Below, in pieces: positions 53,161 through 62,192 of a stretch of 64,000 nt of DNA. The notes under the pieces are model-generated. The model saw only the letters and a program-made list of their open reading frames with translations, searched no databases and was not told the DNA's origin. How positions within the stretch are numbered: the stretch's first letter is position 1; each line of letters opens with the position of its first letter. The stretch lies in NCBI GenBank assembly GCA_965153455.1, contig OZ234494.1, forward strand, positions 10,726,001 through 10,790,000. Reading direction: 5' to 3'. The stretch is from Sphagnum compactum (Eukaryota; Bryophyta; Sphagnopsida; Sphagnales). A program made the translations under genes and the position numbers.

Positions 53161-54530
53161 TCATGGGTAACCCAAGGTACGTGGGTGAAAATATTTTCAT
53201 TATACATAAGATAGGGCTATGAAAGCTTGCCCCGAATTCAGGTCATGATGTAGTGTTAACATTCAACAAAATGCCTATAGGTATTAAGGTATAAGTAAAG
53301 TGAGGCATAAATGGGTTGAAGAAAAAGTGAAAGAACCTCATAAAAAGGCTTGATTCATCAAAACTAAAATATTCACATTTGTTTTTAATTACAATTATCC
53401 TCATTAAATTTTTACACAATAAACACATGGACCTTCGAAATGAAGTCATTGGTGATCAAAGTGTAAACCCAAATGCATATGACTAGGTTAAGGATTTTTA
53501 ATTATAGGTTCAAAATTGCCTTAAACCTTTATTCTAATTTTTTCCTTCAGAACATTTAGCTTTTTAACTGCTTTCAATATGTTAATCTTTGCCTTGTTCA
53601 ACCTTTCATTATTGATTTACACTTTGCAAGCCAATAAGGTGCTTCGAATTTCAGAGGTTGCAAAAAAATGACTAGCCACTATTGCCATGCTTTTGGATTG
53701 ACTTTGCAACATCTTTGCTTTAGTCATCAACTTTTCACCAAAACTTATAGATGGTGTAGAGTCAACTGATACATTTGAATTAAGTGCAAGACTTAAAGGT
53801 TAAAGAGAAGTAGAAGATGGGGTTGATGGTCTAAGTGTAGGTGCCCCATATGTGAAATTTTGTCATATATTCAAGATGTTCCTTGTTGTATGCCTATGAT
53901 CTATGGCCTTGAAACATATCAAAATTTGATCGTGCATTAAAATGTTGTTCTTTTTGAGCCCTCCTCATTTAAACTTTTGTTTTAATTCTATCAAGGTGTT
54001 GCATAAGTGAACCTCCAAAGTCTCTTCAACAAAAGTTGAATTATGACAAGTTATTTGATAATATAGATAAATTTGTTTCCACAAAATGATAGGAGTAAGT
54101 TGTGTTACTTGCTTCCTACCCATGATGTAGTTCACAAAATGCACATTATAAAAAGCTGTCATGGTGTTATGTTGGATAGATTTCATCATTTTTTTTGGTG
54201 CCTTTTTTGTTTGAGAGGCCTCGACTTTGTGCAATGCAATAAACTCCAACTATTGCATCTATAGTACATTTGTTTCCAATTCTATGCTTGCCCATAATTT
54301 AATTATCCTTGAATATAATTACACAACCCAAAAGAACCAGTCATAGTCACTATTAGATTGACAATAGTCACTAGACTTCAACCCAAAACATTCACTAGAT
54401 TTTAGTCATTGGAAGTATGTAATCACTAGATTTAAATAAATATAAATGTGGGAATTAAATTTTAGTGATTGGAATAGTCATTAAATTTCAATAATTGGAT
54501 TTCAAACATTAAATTCACAAGAAAAGAAGG
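53161..54530. other. Intergenic, nothing recognised
   Basis: Between the MITE and the ~110-bp array. Two overlapping frames near 53965-54264 have no family resemblance. Confidence 0.35.
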
Positions 54531-55700
54531 CAAGAAGACCATCATGAGGGTTTGGATACCTTATTGAAGGTTAGGGTAGGTATGTTTCAGCTATAAAGAC
54601 TAGATCACATGTATAAGTGGTACATTTGGGTCTAGAAAAAACAAGAAAACCATCAAGAAGGCATGCAAACTTGAATGAAAGCTAACTTAGGTCTATTTCA
54701 ACAGAAAGATAACAACACATGTATAAGAAATGGATTCAAGTTCAAAAAAAAAAAAATTCTCAAGAGGGTTTTTCGACTTGAATTAAGGCTAGGGTAGGTC
54801 TATTTCAACTAAAAATATAACAACACATGTATAAGAAATGGATTTAGGTTCATTAAAAAACAAGAAGATCATCAAGAGGGTTTTTTGACTTGAATAAATG
54901 TTAGGGTAGGTCTATTTGAACTAAAAAGATAATGCTACACGTATAAGGGATGGATTCATGTTGATATATAAAAAAGAAAGGCCATAAGGAAGGGTTTACA
55001 AACCTTGTTGAATGTTAGGGCAGGTAGGTTAAGGTTGGTCTATTTCAATAAGAAGGACAACATCACTTATATAGGAGATGGATTCAAGTTCATAAAAGCA
55101 AGTAGACCATTAATTAATGAAGGTTAGGGTAGGTCTATTTTAGTTAAAAAATAATGACACATGCATAAGAGATGGATTTAAGTTTTTAAAAAACAAGAAG
55201 ACCATTAGGAAGGTTTGCAAACTTGAATATAGGCTACGATAGGTCTATTTTAGCCATAAAAAAACATAACAAGTATAATATATGAATTTTGCTTTAGAGA
55301 AAACAAGAGGATCGTTAGGAAGGTATGTAGGCATGAATGAAGGCTAGGGTAGGTTTGTTTCAACTAGAAAGACAAAATGTCACATGCATAAAAGATGGAG
55401 TCAAGTTTAGAAAAACAAGAAAAACATCAAAAAGGTTTCCACACTTAAATGAAGGTTAAAGTAGCTATATTTCAACTAGAAAGACAACATCAAATGTATT
55501 AAAGATGGATTTATCTTTTTAAACAAAACAAAAAGACCATAAGGAGGGTTTGTAGACCTTGTTGAATGTTAGGGTACTAATGTTTCAACCATAAAGACAA
55601 CATCAAATGGATAAATTTTTTTTTTGTAAGAGGTGGCTTCAAAAAAAAAACACAAGATCACCACTAAAAGGGTCTATAAACTTTAGTTAAGGTTTGTTTT
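54530..55700. repeat. ~110-bp tandem array, about 11 copies
   Basis: The word GGTCTATTTCAACTA (and variants) recurs near 54579, 54690, 54797, 54909, 55037, 55131, 55241, 55351, 55461 and 55575. Each is followed by AAAGACAACA, CACATGTATAA, GATGGATTCAAGTT and an AAACAAGAAGACCAT stretch. Mean step is about 110 bp; copies differ by substitutions and small indels. It ends about 0.4 kb before the chromovirus. Confidence 0.8.
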
Positions 55701-56113
55701 AGTTTGACAATATGTTTTAATTTGTAATACACAACCAAAGGGGTAAGAGGAGGACTCAAAAAAGTGAAAAACAAAACCATCATAAGAGGGTTTACAAACT
55801 AGAAGTAAGGTTACATTCAAGTTTGATTTCGTATCTAAATGCAATCATCATAACTATCACCATAATAATCATATGGGTAGAATAATGGGGGTTCAAAATG
55901 GTTTCCACGTACATTTCATTTCATATACAAAAAATTAGTTATTGAAATCATCTAACTTTAGTGAATCACTTACCATGACAAAAAATTGTAAACATTCCAA
56001 TTCAAGTTGTAATCAAAATTTAAGAGAATGTTTCCAAAGTTCATGTTTAACAATTGTGCAATGGTATAAATGTTTTTAACTTTCTCAATTTGAAGAATTC
56101 TTCACACAAGGTG

Positions 56114-56118
56114 GTATC
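56114..56118. repeat. Target-site duplication GTATC (left)
   Basis: Identical to the five bases at 62188-62192 on the other side of the element. Confidence 0.9.
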
Positions 56119-56385
56119 TGTTATGGACCGACTACAAACAAGTGGAGAATTACAAGACAAGACAAGCTTTATTGATCCATCAACTGGTGTTGATCTGCTA
56201 AAGGGTTGTTCCCCAGACTATCTCCTTTTATAACCCTGAGCCATACTAGTCCCAAAATATCCTAGGCCATGATATTGCCAAAACTATCGCAAAATATCCT
56301 AGGCCATGATATTGCCAAAAGTATCCCAAAATATCCTAGGACATGACATTGCCAAAAGTATCCCAAAATATCCTAGGCCATGACA
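56119..56385 (-). repeat. 3' LTR of the chromovirus, 267 bp
   Basis: Sense strand starts TGTCATGG and ends CCATAACA (TG...CA termini). It matches the other LTR except at two C/T sites near 56159 and 56225. It carries a TATA-like motif (plus-strand CCTTTTATA at 56224-56232), an AATAAA signal and a 37-bp tandem repeat in the U3 part (56253-56385). Confidence 0.95.
56253..56385. repeat. 37-bp tandem repeat in the LTR U3, 3.6 copies
   Basis: The unit begins CAAAATATCCTAGGCCATGA. Three full copies and a 22-bp partial copy fill 133 bp up to the LTR edge. The same block is at 62055-62187 in the other LTR. As U3 carries the enhancer in this class, the repeats may be regulatory; that is inference. 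Confidence 0.9.
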
Positions 56386-56404
56386 TTATCCTCTCCTCAA
56401 GCGA
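56386..56404 (-). other. Polypurine tract overlapping the end of pol
   Basis: In sense direction GAGGAGAGGATAA runs directly into the 3' LTR (TGTCATGG). It is the plus-strand primer. Its last three bases TAA are the pol stop codon, so the tract is also the last codons of the protein. Confidence 0.8.
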
Positions 56405-58743
56405 CATCTTCTAGATGGAGCCGGTTTGTTAGGATATCGTTGGTGAAACCGATTAACTAAGTCTTGGGCATGAACTAGGTTTCCAGCAGGCTCCCAAGTA
56501 GCTTCAGAAGGAGGATAACCTCGCCAAAAGACAAGGTACAGGAGCTTTCCACGAATCTTCTTGGAGTCCAAGACCTCCTGAACTTCAAACTCTTCTTGGC
56601 CTTCAATTTCGACTGGAGCTGGGGGTTCTTGATGACGTTCTGGGATCGGGTTTTCATGATAGGGCTCAAGCAGGGAGACATGGAAAACATTGTGGATTTT
56701 GAACTGGGGTGGAAGCTCCAACTGGCAAGCCACTAGACCAACCAATTTGGCGATTTTGAAAGGTCCGAGGCGCTTGTAATCCAACTTGGCACATGGGCGA
56801 GTGGTAGCAATGTTCTTTCTGAGAAGCCAGACCTTGTCTCCAACCTTGAAGTTTGGATGGTCCTTGCGTCGGCGGTCTGCTTGCTTCTTTTGCCACTCCT
56901 GTGTTAGCTTGAGTTTTGCCATAAGGTTCTGTTGAACCTGTCCAAGCCTCGTGGCCCTTTCTTCAGCCGAGGGGTTTACGGAGTCTCCAGGAATTTCAAG
57001 GCTGAACCTGGGATGAAAACCGTAATTGGCAAAGAATGGACTGAACCCGGTCGATGCATGTGTTGTGTTATTATAAGCAAACTCTGCTTGAGATAGTAGG
57101 TCCAGCCAGTCGTCCTGTTGGTAGTTCACAGTGCAGCGAAGGTATTGCTCGAGTGTCTGGTTTGTCCGTTCGGTTTGTCCATCTGTCTCAGGGTGGAAAG
57201 CTGAAGATAGCCGAATGTCAACTCCAAGAAGCTCGAATAGACGATGCCAGAACTTGGATGCAAACTGAGGACCTCTGTCGGACACAATTTCCTCGGGGAG
57301 TCCATGCAGTCGGACGATCCCGTCCAGAATTAACTGAGCTGTCTCTTCTGCCGTGATTGACTTGGAACAAGGGGTGAAATGGGCCATTTTGGTGAGTCGA
57401 TCGACCACAACCAGTATTGAATTCTTGGTTCTGACAGTAGGGAGGTCCGTGATGAAGTCCATTGCAATAGATCCCCAAGGTCGGCTAGGAATCGACAGAG
57501 GCTGTAGGAGTCCAAACGGGCGATGCCTGGGAGCCTTGGATCGAGCACATGTATCACAAGACTTGACATACTCCCGTAGCATCTTGTTCATTTTGGGCCA
57601 CCAGTAAGTCCTTGACACTAGTTCGTGAGTCCGTGCCATTCCAAAGTGACCTGCCAGGGTGTTGTCGTGGCATTCCCTCAGGATTTTTAGGCGTATAGGT
57701 CCTTCGGGTACATAAATCAGGTTATTTCGAAGGAGAAGTCCGTCTTGCTGCTCAAATTGATCCAAGTCATCACGATTTGGGTTCCTTGGTCGTTCCTGGA
57801 GTTCCTTCTTGATGTTGGTAGCCCAGGTGTCTTCCTCAGTTGCTATCTTGATGTCCCTGACAAGGTATGAGTCTGGGAGGGTGTTGATTGTTGCTGCAAC
57901 TCGAAATTGCTTGGGGTTGAGTAAAGTCTGGTTCTGCTGGCCGTAGGCCTCATCCCCCGCTCGAAATTCATATTCTGAACGACGAGATAGCGCGTCAGCT
58001 TTCCCTTGCTGGGTGCCGGGTTGATACTGAATCTCAAAGTCGAAATCAGCTAGGAAGATAGACCAGCGTGCCTGGCGACGATTTAAGGTCCGAGTAGTTG
58101 TGAAATAAAGGAGATTCTTGTGATCTGTCAGAACTTGGACTCGATGTTGAGCTCCGGCAAGATACGGTCTCCATTGCTCGAATGCCGTGATGATTGCCAG
58201 GAGTTCCTTATCGTAGACCTGGTAGTTGATTTCGGCACTGGTTAACTTCCGTGAATAGAAAGCAACTGGATGCAGCAACCCATCTATTCCAAATTGAAAT
58301 AGAATAGCTCCCAAGGCAAAATCTGAAGCGTCCGTTTCCACAATGAATGGCTTAGTAGGATCGGGATGTATCAGGATGGGTGCAGAGGTGAATGCCATCT
58401 TGAGAGTATCAAAAGCAACCTGGGCCGTTGGATTCCACGAGAAGGGCTTGTCTTTGCAAGTCAGGGTTATTAACGGTGTTGTGATCTTGGAATAGCCTTT
58501 GATAAACCGACGATAGAAGTTGGTAAACCCTAGGAAGCGTTGAACGTCCTTGACCGAGGATGGAGTAGCCCAACACTGGATGGTCTCGACCTTTGACTTG
58601 TCCATGAAAATGCCATCTGGAGAGATCACGTAGTCGAGGAACGCCACTGAAGATTTGTCGAATTCACATTTTTCCAACTTGGCGTATAAGCCATGCTCCT
58701 GCAGCGTCGCAAACACCAATCGTACATGTTTGTCGTGGGTTTC
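56386..58743 (-). CDS. pol: Chromovirus pol, part 2: RT end, RNase H, integrase, chromodomain
   Basis: An open frame of 777 residues from its first Met (58719), in the same frame as the upstream pol part and separated from it only by one TAG. Residues 1-110: end of RT (KLEKCEF, RFLGFTNFYRRFI). About 125-247: RNase H with D130, E172, D199 and D242. About 350-391: integrase zinc-binding HHCC (H351, H358, C388, C391). About 415-570: integrase core with D421, D481 and E517 (DD35E). About 625-690: C-terminal GPF/Y-like module. About 708-762: chromodomain (FEVQEVLDSKK, YLVFWRGYPPSEATWEP), which in this family can target integration to marked chromatin. The stop TAA touches the 3' LTR. Proteins act in the virus-like particle and nucleus. 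Confidence 0.93.
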   Translation of the reverse strand, partial: ETHDKHVRLVFATLQEHGLYAKLEKCEFDKSSVAFLDYVISPDGIFMDKSKVETIQCWATPSSVKDVQRFLGFTNFYRRFIKGYSKITTPLITLTCKDKPFSWNPTAQVAFDTLKMAFTSAPILIHPDPTKPFIVETDASDFALGAILFQFGIDGLLHPVAFYSRKLTSAEINYQVYDKELLAIITAFEQWRPYLAGAQHRVQVLTDHKNLLYFTTTRTLNRRQARWSIFLADFDFEIQYQPGTQQGKADALSRRSEYEFRAGDEAYGQQNQTLLNPKQFRVAATINTLPDSYLVRDIKIATEEDTWATNIKKELQERPRNPNRDDLDQFEQQDGLLLRNNLIYVPEGPIRLKILRECHDNTLAGHFGMARTHELVSRTYWWPKMNKMLREYVKSCDTCARSKAPRHRPFGLLQPLSIPSRPWGSIAMDFITDLPTVRTKNSILVVVDRLTKMAHFTPCSKSITAEETAQLILDGIVRLHGLPEEIVSDRGPQFASKFWHRLFELLGVDIRLSSAFHPETDGQTERTNQTLEQYLRCTVNYQQDDWLDLLSQAEFAYNNTTHASTGFSPFFANYGFHPRFSLEIPGDSVNPSAEERATRLGQVQQNLMAKLKLTQEWQKKQADRRRKDHPNFKVGDKVWLLRKNIATTRPCAKLDYKRLGPFKIAKLVGLVACQLELPPQFKIHNVFHVSLLEPYHENPIPERHQEPPAPVEIEGQEEFEVQEVLDSKKIRGKLLYLVFWRGYPPSEATWEPAGNLVHAQDLVNRFHQRYPNKPAPSRRCRLRRG

Positions 58744-60240
58744 CTAGTCCTTGGAAAAGATTAAAATGTCATCCAAATAGACCACGACAAATTCGTCCAT
58801 GTAATCCCGGAAGATATCATTCATCAGATGCTGAAAGACTGCGGGTGCATTGGTGAGGCCGAAGGGCATGACCGTGTATTCGAAGTGGCCATAGCGTGTG
58901 CGGAAAGCTGTCTTCCATTCATCACCAAGGCGAATCCTGAGTAAGTTGTAGGCTCCACGGAGGTCAAGCTTGGTGAAGATCTTCCCGGTACGTAGTCGAT
59001 CTAGGAGACCTGAAATCAAGGGCAAAGGATATCGATTCTTTTTGGTTATCTTGTTGAGTCCACGATAATCCACACAAAGTCGAAGGGAGCCATCCTTCTT
59101 CTTGACAAACAAAATTGGGGCGCCGGCTGGAGACTTGGAATGCTGAATGAACCCCTTGGCAAGATTTTCAGTAAGGTAATCACGCAGGGCTTGGAGTTCC
59201 GGTTCCGATAGGCCATAGATAGGACCAAAGGGTGGTGACTGTCCTTCTTCTAGATCAATCGGGCAGTCATATGGACTATGGGCGGGGAGCTGATCAGCAT
59301 TAATCTTTTCAAAAACATCAACAAAGTCCTTGTACTTCTTGGGAAGTTTGACAGGTGTTGGTTCCGATTGGGGGTTTGTGGTGTTGGCTGGGTTGACATG
59401 GATGGCGAAGACTTGAAGATTCTTAGCAGCCCGATAGAAAGGGACAGCTCTATCAACGAAGATCTGGACAGGGTTGGTTTTTTGGGCAGAATTCTTGACA
59501 AGATTCTTGACAGGACAAGGTTTCGTTCTGACCAATCGGGGGTTCTTGACTGCAGGATTTGACATAACAGACTTGATAAAACTGGAATTGGTTCCGACCC
59601 TCTTTGGGTTCTCGACCACAGGGTTCTTGGCAGGACTGGACAAAGTGTTTTTCTGAGCGTGGGGTTCTTGAGAGGTGCATCGTTGTGCGCTGAAGGTGAG
59701 GGTTCTAGATCGCCAATCAATGATAGGGTTGTGTGCTTCTAGCCAAGGCAGACCAAGGATGATGGGATGGTGAGGGGTGGAAATGATGTTGAGAACAATC
59801 TTTTCCGTGTGCTTGCCGATACAGAGTTCTAGAGGGGTTGTCTCGTGTGTGATTGCACCAGAAGCAATGGTTCTCCCATCAATAACCTCTACCGGAACAG
59901 GGGTTGACTTCTTGACTACAGGGATGTTGTGTTGAACGACAAATGTTTGGTCGATGAAAGAAGAGGTGGCGCCGGAGTCCACCAAAGCTGACACTTGTGG
60001 TATGTCTTCTGGAATACGAATGATGTCCACATACTGAGTGAAACTGGGACTGGGACCAACAGCGGAACAGGAGCCTTTGCAAAGGTGGTGTTGGGTGAGA
60101 TCCAGTCGCACGGCTCCTACTGTGACTGGATGTTCTTGTTTTCCAACTCCTGGGGAGTTTTCACAGCTTGTACCTGAAGTTTGACAAGCTTTTGAGGGCA
60201 TTGACGAGCTATATGCCCTGGGTTGCCACAGTAAAGACAT
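58744..60240 (-). CDS. pol: Chromovirus pol, part 1: protease and reverse transcriptase
   Basis: 498 residues from the first Met of the frame, ending at an in-frame TAG (58744-58746). Residues 1-60 overlap the gag zinc-knuckle region in another frame and are probably not translated from this Met. Aspartic protease: [15 protein letters not shown] with DSG at 88-90 and ILGLPWLE at 161-168. Residues about 195-260 are a linker with repeats of an NPxVxNPxxV type. RT from about 335: [28 protein letters not shown] (Asp 426) and the catalytic YLDD at 488-491. The TAG falls seven residues after YLDD, inside RT, so the rest of pol is cut off unless read through. The frame is -1 relative to gag. Confidence 0.9.
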   Translation of the reverse strand: MSLLWQPRAYSSSMPSKACQTSGTSCENSPGVGKQEHPVTVGAVRLDLTQHHLCKGSCSAVGPSPSFTQYVDIIRIPEDIPQVSALVDSGATSSFIDQTFVVQHNIPVVKKSTPVPVEVIDGRTIASGAITHETTPLELCIGKHTEKIVLNIISTPHHPIILGLPWLEAHNPIIDWRSRTLTFSAQRCTSQEPHAQKNTLSSPAKNPVVENPKRVGTNSSFIKSVMSNPAVKNPRLVRTKPCPVKNLVKNSAQKTNPVQIFVDRAVPFYRAAKNLQVFAIHVNPANTTNPQSEPTPVKLPKKYKDFVDVFEKINADQLPAHSPYDCPIDLEEGQSPPFGPIYGLSEPELQALRDYLTENLAKGFIQHSKSPAGAPILFVKKKDGSLRLCVDYRGLNKITKKNRYPLPLISGLLDRLRTGKIFTKLDLRGAYNLLRIRLGDEWKTAFRTRYGHFEYTVMPFGLTNAPAVFQHLMNDIFRDYMDEFVVVYLDDILIFSKD

Positions 60241-61091
60241 AGATTGTTTGTCCTTCGGCGAAGTTTCTCGGCTTTTGTCAAAGATTTAAACTTAGCTGTG
60301 TCGATCTGCATCGGAGCAGGTCCAAAAGAGGCAGGTCGGGCAACTGGTGTTGTTTGGGGAACTAAGGGGAGCGTAATAGGCCGACTGTTCCAAAGCTGGG
60401 CGTTGGAGGTGACTTTCTTTTCCTGGCGACGTTCGAACAGACGATTATCGCACCGAATTGCCTGGGTGATGGCTTCACTGAAGGAAGAAGGGTCTGCGAG
60501 TGTCAACAAAAGATCTTGAACATCATCACGAAGCCCATAGCGAAACTGATCAATCAAGGCAGCTTCTCCCCAATTGACGTCACAGGCAAGCTGCCTGAAT
60601 TCTGAAGCGTAGACGATGGCCGAACGTGTCCCTTGCTGGAGGCGACGCAGCTTGTTGGCTGAAGTCCTGGCCTTATCACTGTCCCCAAATACTGCTTCAA
60701 ATTCCGCCATAAAGGCGTTGAAATCTTGTAGAAGAGGGGATGATGTTTCCAGGATGGGAGCAAACCATGCTGCAGCTGTCCCAGTGAGTAGGGTTCCAAC
60801 GAATCCTACACGAGTGGTGTCATCAAAATAACGACGGGGGTGTAGTTGCATGATCAGGCGTACCTGGCTGACAAAGCCTCGAAATTTGAGGCGCGTTCCA
60901 TCAAACTTTTCTGGCAGACTGATCTTGGGTTCTTGGGCGGCCATTGCAAGAGCAGGAAGTACTGGGGCAGGAGGTGGTGGCTGATTCTATAGGCGGGTCA
61001 CCGAGTCTCTAAGCACGGCATTTTCTTGTTGAAGGTGTTGAAGGGCGGCGAGGATTTGAGTGAGATCGATGTTGGATTCTGAGTTGTCCAT
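60117..61091 (-). CDS. gag: Chromovirus gag, interrupted by one TAG
   Basis: Capsid/nucleocapsid protein. The likely original start is the ATG at 61091 in a strong context (ACCACCATGG), opening a 34-codon N-terminal piece [20 protein letters not shown] and onward. An in-frame TAG at 60987-60989 follows. Fifteen codons later an ATG at 60944, again in good context (GCAATGGCC), opens a clear 275-residue frame. That frame has the retrotransposon gag core (about residues 20-170, including WFAPIL and [13 protein letters not shown]) and one CCHC zinc knuckle [14 protein letters not shown] near residue 237, which binds the element RNA. It ends at TAG 60117-60119, overlapping pol. Confidence 0.88.
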
Positions 61092-61129
61092 GGTGGTAGT
61101 TCTCACACTTTTGCGCTTTCAATCTTCAA

Positions 61130-61784
61130 ACTTGAAACTTCAGATGCTTGGATCTCTCTCAATACAAGTCCAAATGACATGAAATTTCTCTTACACATAT
61201 ATTCCTATATGATCTATAAGATCACAAAGTTACAGACCCAAAAACGTTTACACAAAGGAGATATGACCAAAAAACCAGATCTACACTTGAAACTTCAGAT
61301 GCTTGGATCTCTCTCAATACAAGTCCAAATGACATGAAATTTCTCTCACACATATATTCCTATATGATCTATAAGATCACAAAGTTACAGACCCAAAAAA
61401 GCTTACACAAAGGAGATATGACCAAAAAACCAGATCTGCACTTGAAACTTCAGATGCTTGGATCTCTCTCAATACAAGTCCAAATGACATGAAATTTCTC
61501 TCACACATATATTCCTATATGATCTATAAGATCACAAAGTTACAGACCCAAAAAAGCTTACACAAAGGAGATATGACCAAAAAACCAGATCTGCACTTGA
61601 AACTTCAGATGCTTGAATCTCTCTCAATAGAAGTCCAAATGACATGAAAGTTTTTTCACACATATATTCCTATATGATCTATAAGATCACAAAGTTACAG
61701 ACCCAAAAAAGCTTACACAAAGGAGATATGACCAAAAAACCAGATCTACACTTGAAACTTCAGATGCTTGGATCTCTTTCAAAA
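61130..61784. repeat. 155-bp tandem repeat in the retrotransposon leader, 4.2 copies
   Basis: ACTTGAAACTTCAGATGCTT starts at 61130, 61285, 61440, 61595 and 61750, exactly 155 bp apart each time. The four full copies are nearly identical; the fifth is a stub of about 35 bp. It lies between the primer site and gag, so it is in the 5' untranslated leader of the genomic RNA. Confidence 0.95.
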
Positions 61785-61908
61785 CATATCCTTTTCTTTT
61801 GAAACTTTGAGAGTAGAAGCGTCCTATAGTCTTCTATAACCTTTCCAAGTTTCACTCCAATATACCTCTAGCTACTTACTGAAACAACATAACAAACAAA
61901 CAAGAAGG

Positions 61909-61918
61909 AGCAGATCAA
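61909..61918 (-). other. Putative self-priming primer-binding site
   Basis: Two bases from the 5' LTR the sense strand reads TTGATCTGCT. It is the exact reverse complement of AGCAGATCAA in the LTR (62001 down to 61992), the predicted RNA 5' end. No tRNA-type site starting TGG is present beside the LTR. Confidence 0.65.
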
Positions 61919-61920
61919 AC

Positions 61921-62187
61921 TGTTATGGACCGACTACAAACAAGTGGAGAATTACAAGATAAGACAAGCTTTATTGATCCATCAACTGGTGTTGATCTGC
62001 TAAAGGGTTGTTCCCCAGACTATCTCTTTTTATAACCCTGAGCCATACTAGTCCCAAAATATCCTAGGCCATGATATTGCCAAAACTATCGCAAAATATC
62101 CTAGGCCATGATATTGCCAAAAGTATCCCAAAATATCCTAGGACATGACATTGCCAAAAGTATCCCAAAATATCCTAGGCCATGACA
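61921..62187 (-). repeat. 5' LTR of the chromovirus, 267 bp
   Basis: Terminal TG...CA; carries the promoter for the genomic RNA. In sense order: U3 with 37-bp repeats (62187-62055), TATA box (TATAAAAAG, 62034-62026), predicted transcript start near 62001, AATAAA (61975-61970), then U5. It differs from the other LTR at only two sites. Confidence 0.95.
62001..62034 (-). promoter_or_regulatory. LTR core promoter: TATA box and predicted start
   Basis: TATAAAAAG at 62034-62026 on the minus strand. The A at 62001 lies 33 nt downstream of the first T, the usual distance to a plant transcription start. The start is predicted, not measured. Confidence 0.65.
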
Positions 62188-62192
62188 GTATC
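62188..62192. repeat. Target-site duplication GTATC (right)
   Basis: Matches 56114-56118. Confidence 0.9.

Larger units (their letters stand above)
56119..62187 (-). mobile_element. Ty3/gypsy chromovirus, young, 6.07 kb
   Basis: A full-length LTR retrotransposon read on the minus strand. LTRs of 267 bp each (56119-56385 and 61921-62187) differ at two positions, both C/T. The flanks are GTATC at 56114-56118 and 62188-62192, a perfect 5-bp target duplication. The order, sense direction, is 5' LTR, primer site, tandem-repeat leader, gag with zinc knuckle, protease, RT, RNase H, integrase, chromodomain, polypurine tract, 3' LTR. The order PR-RT-RH-IN with a C-terminal chromodomain makes it a chromovirus. 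It is less AT-rich than its surroundings, consistent with recent arrival. Two in-frame TAG codons and a gag/pol frame offset suggest that this copy is not autonomous. Confidence 0.95.

Noticed and set aside
56475-60831. Many shorter open frames on both strands across the chromovirus
   Set aside because: They are other-frame readings of the gag-pol coding DNA and show no family of their own.
61909-61920. tRNA initiator-Met primer site beside the 5' LTR
   Set aside because: The sense strand after the LTR starts GTTTGATC; it lacks TGG at the start and does not match the usual plant Met site.
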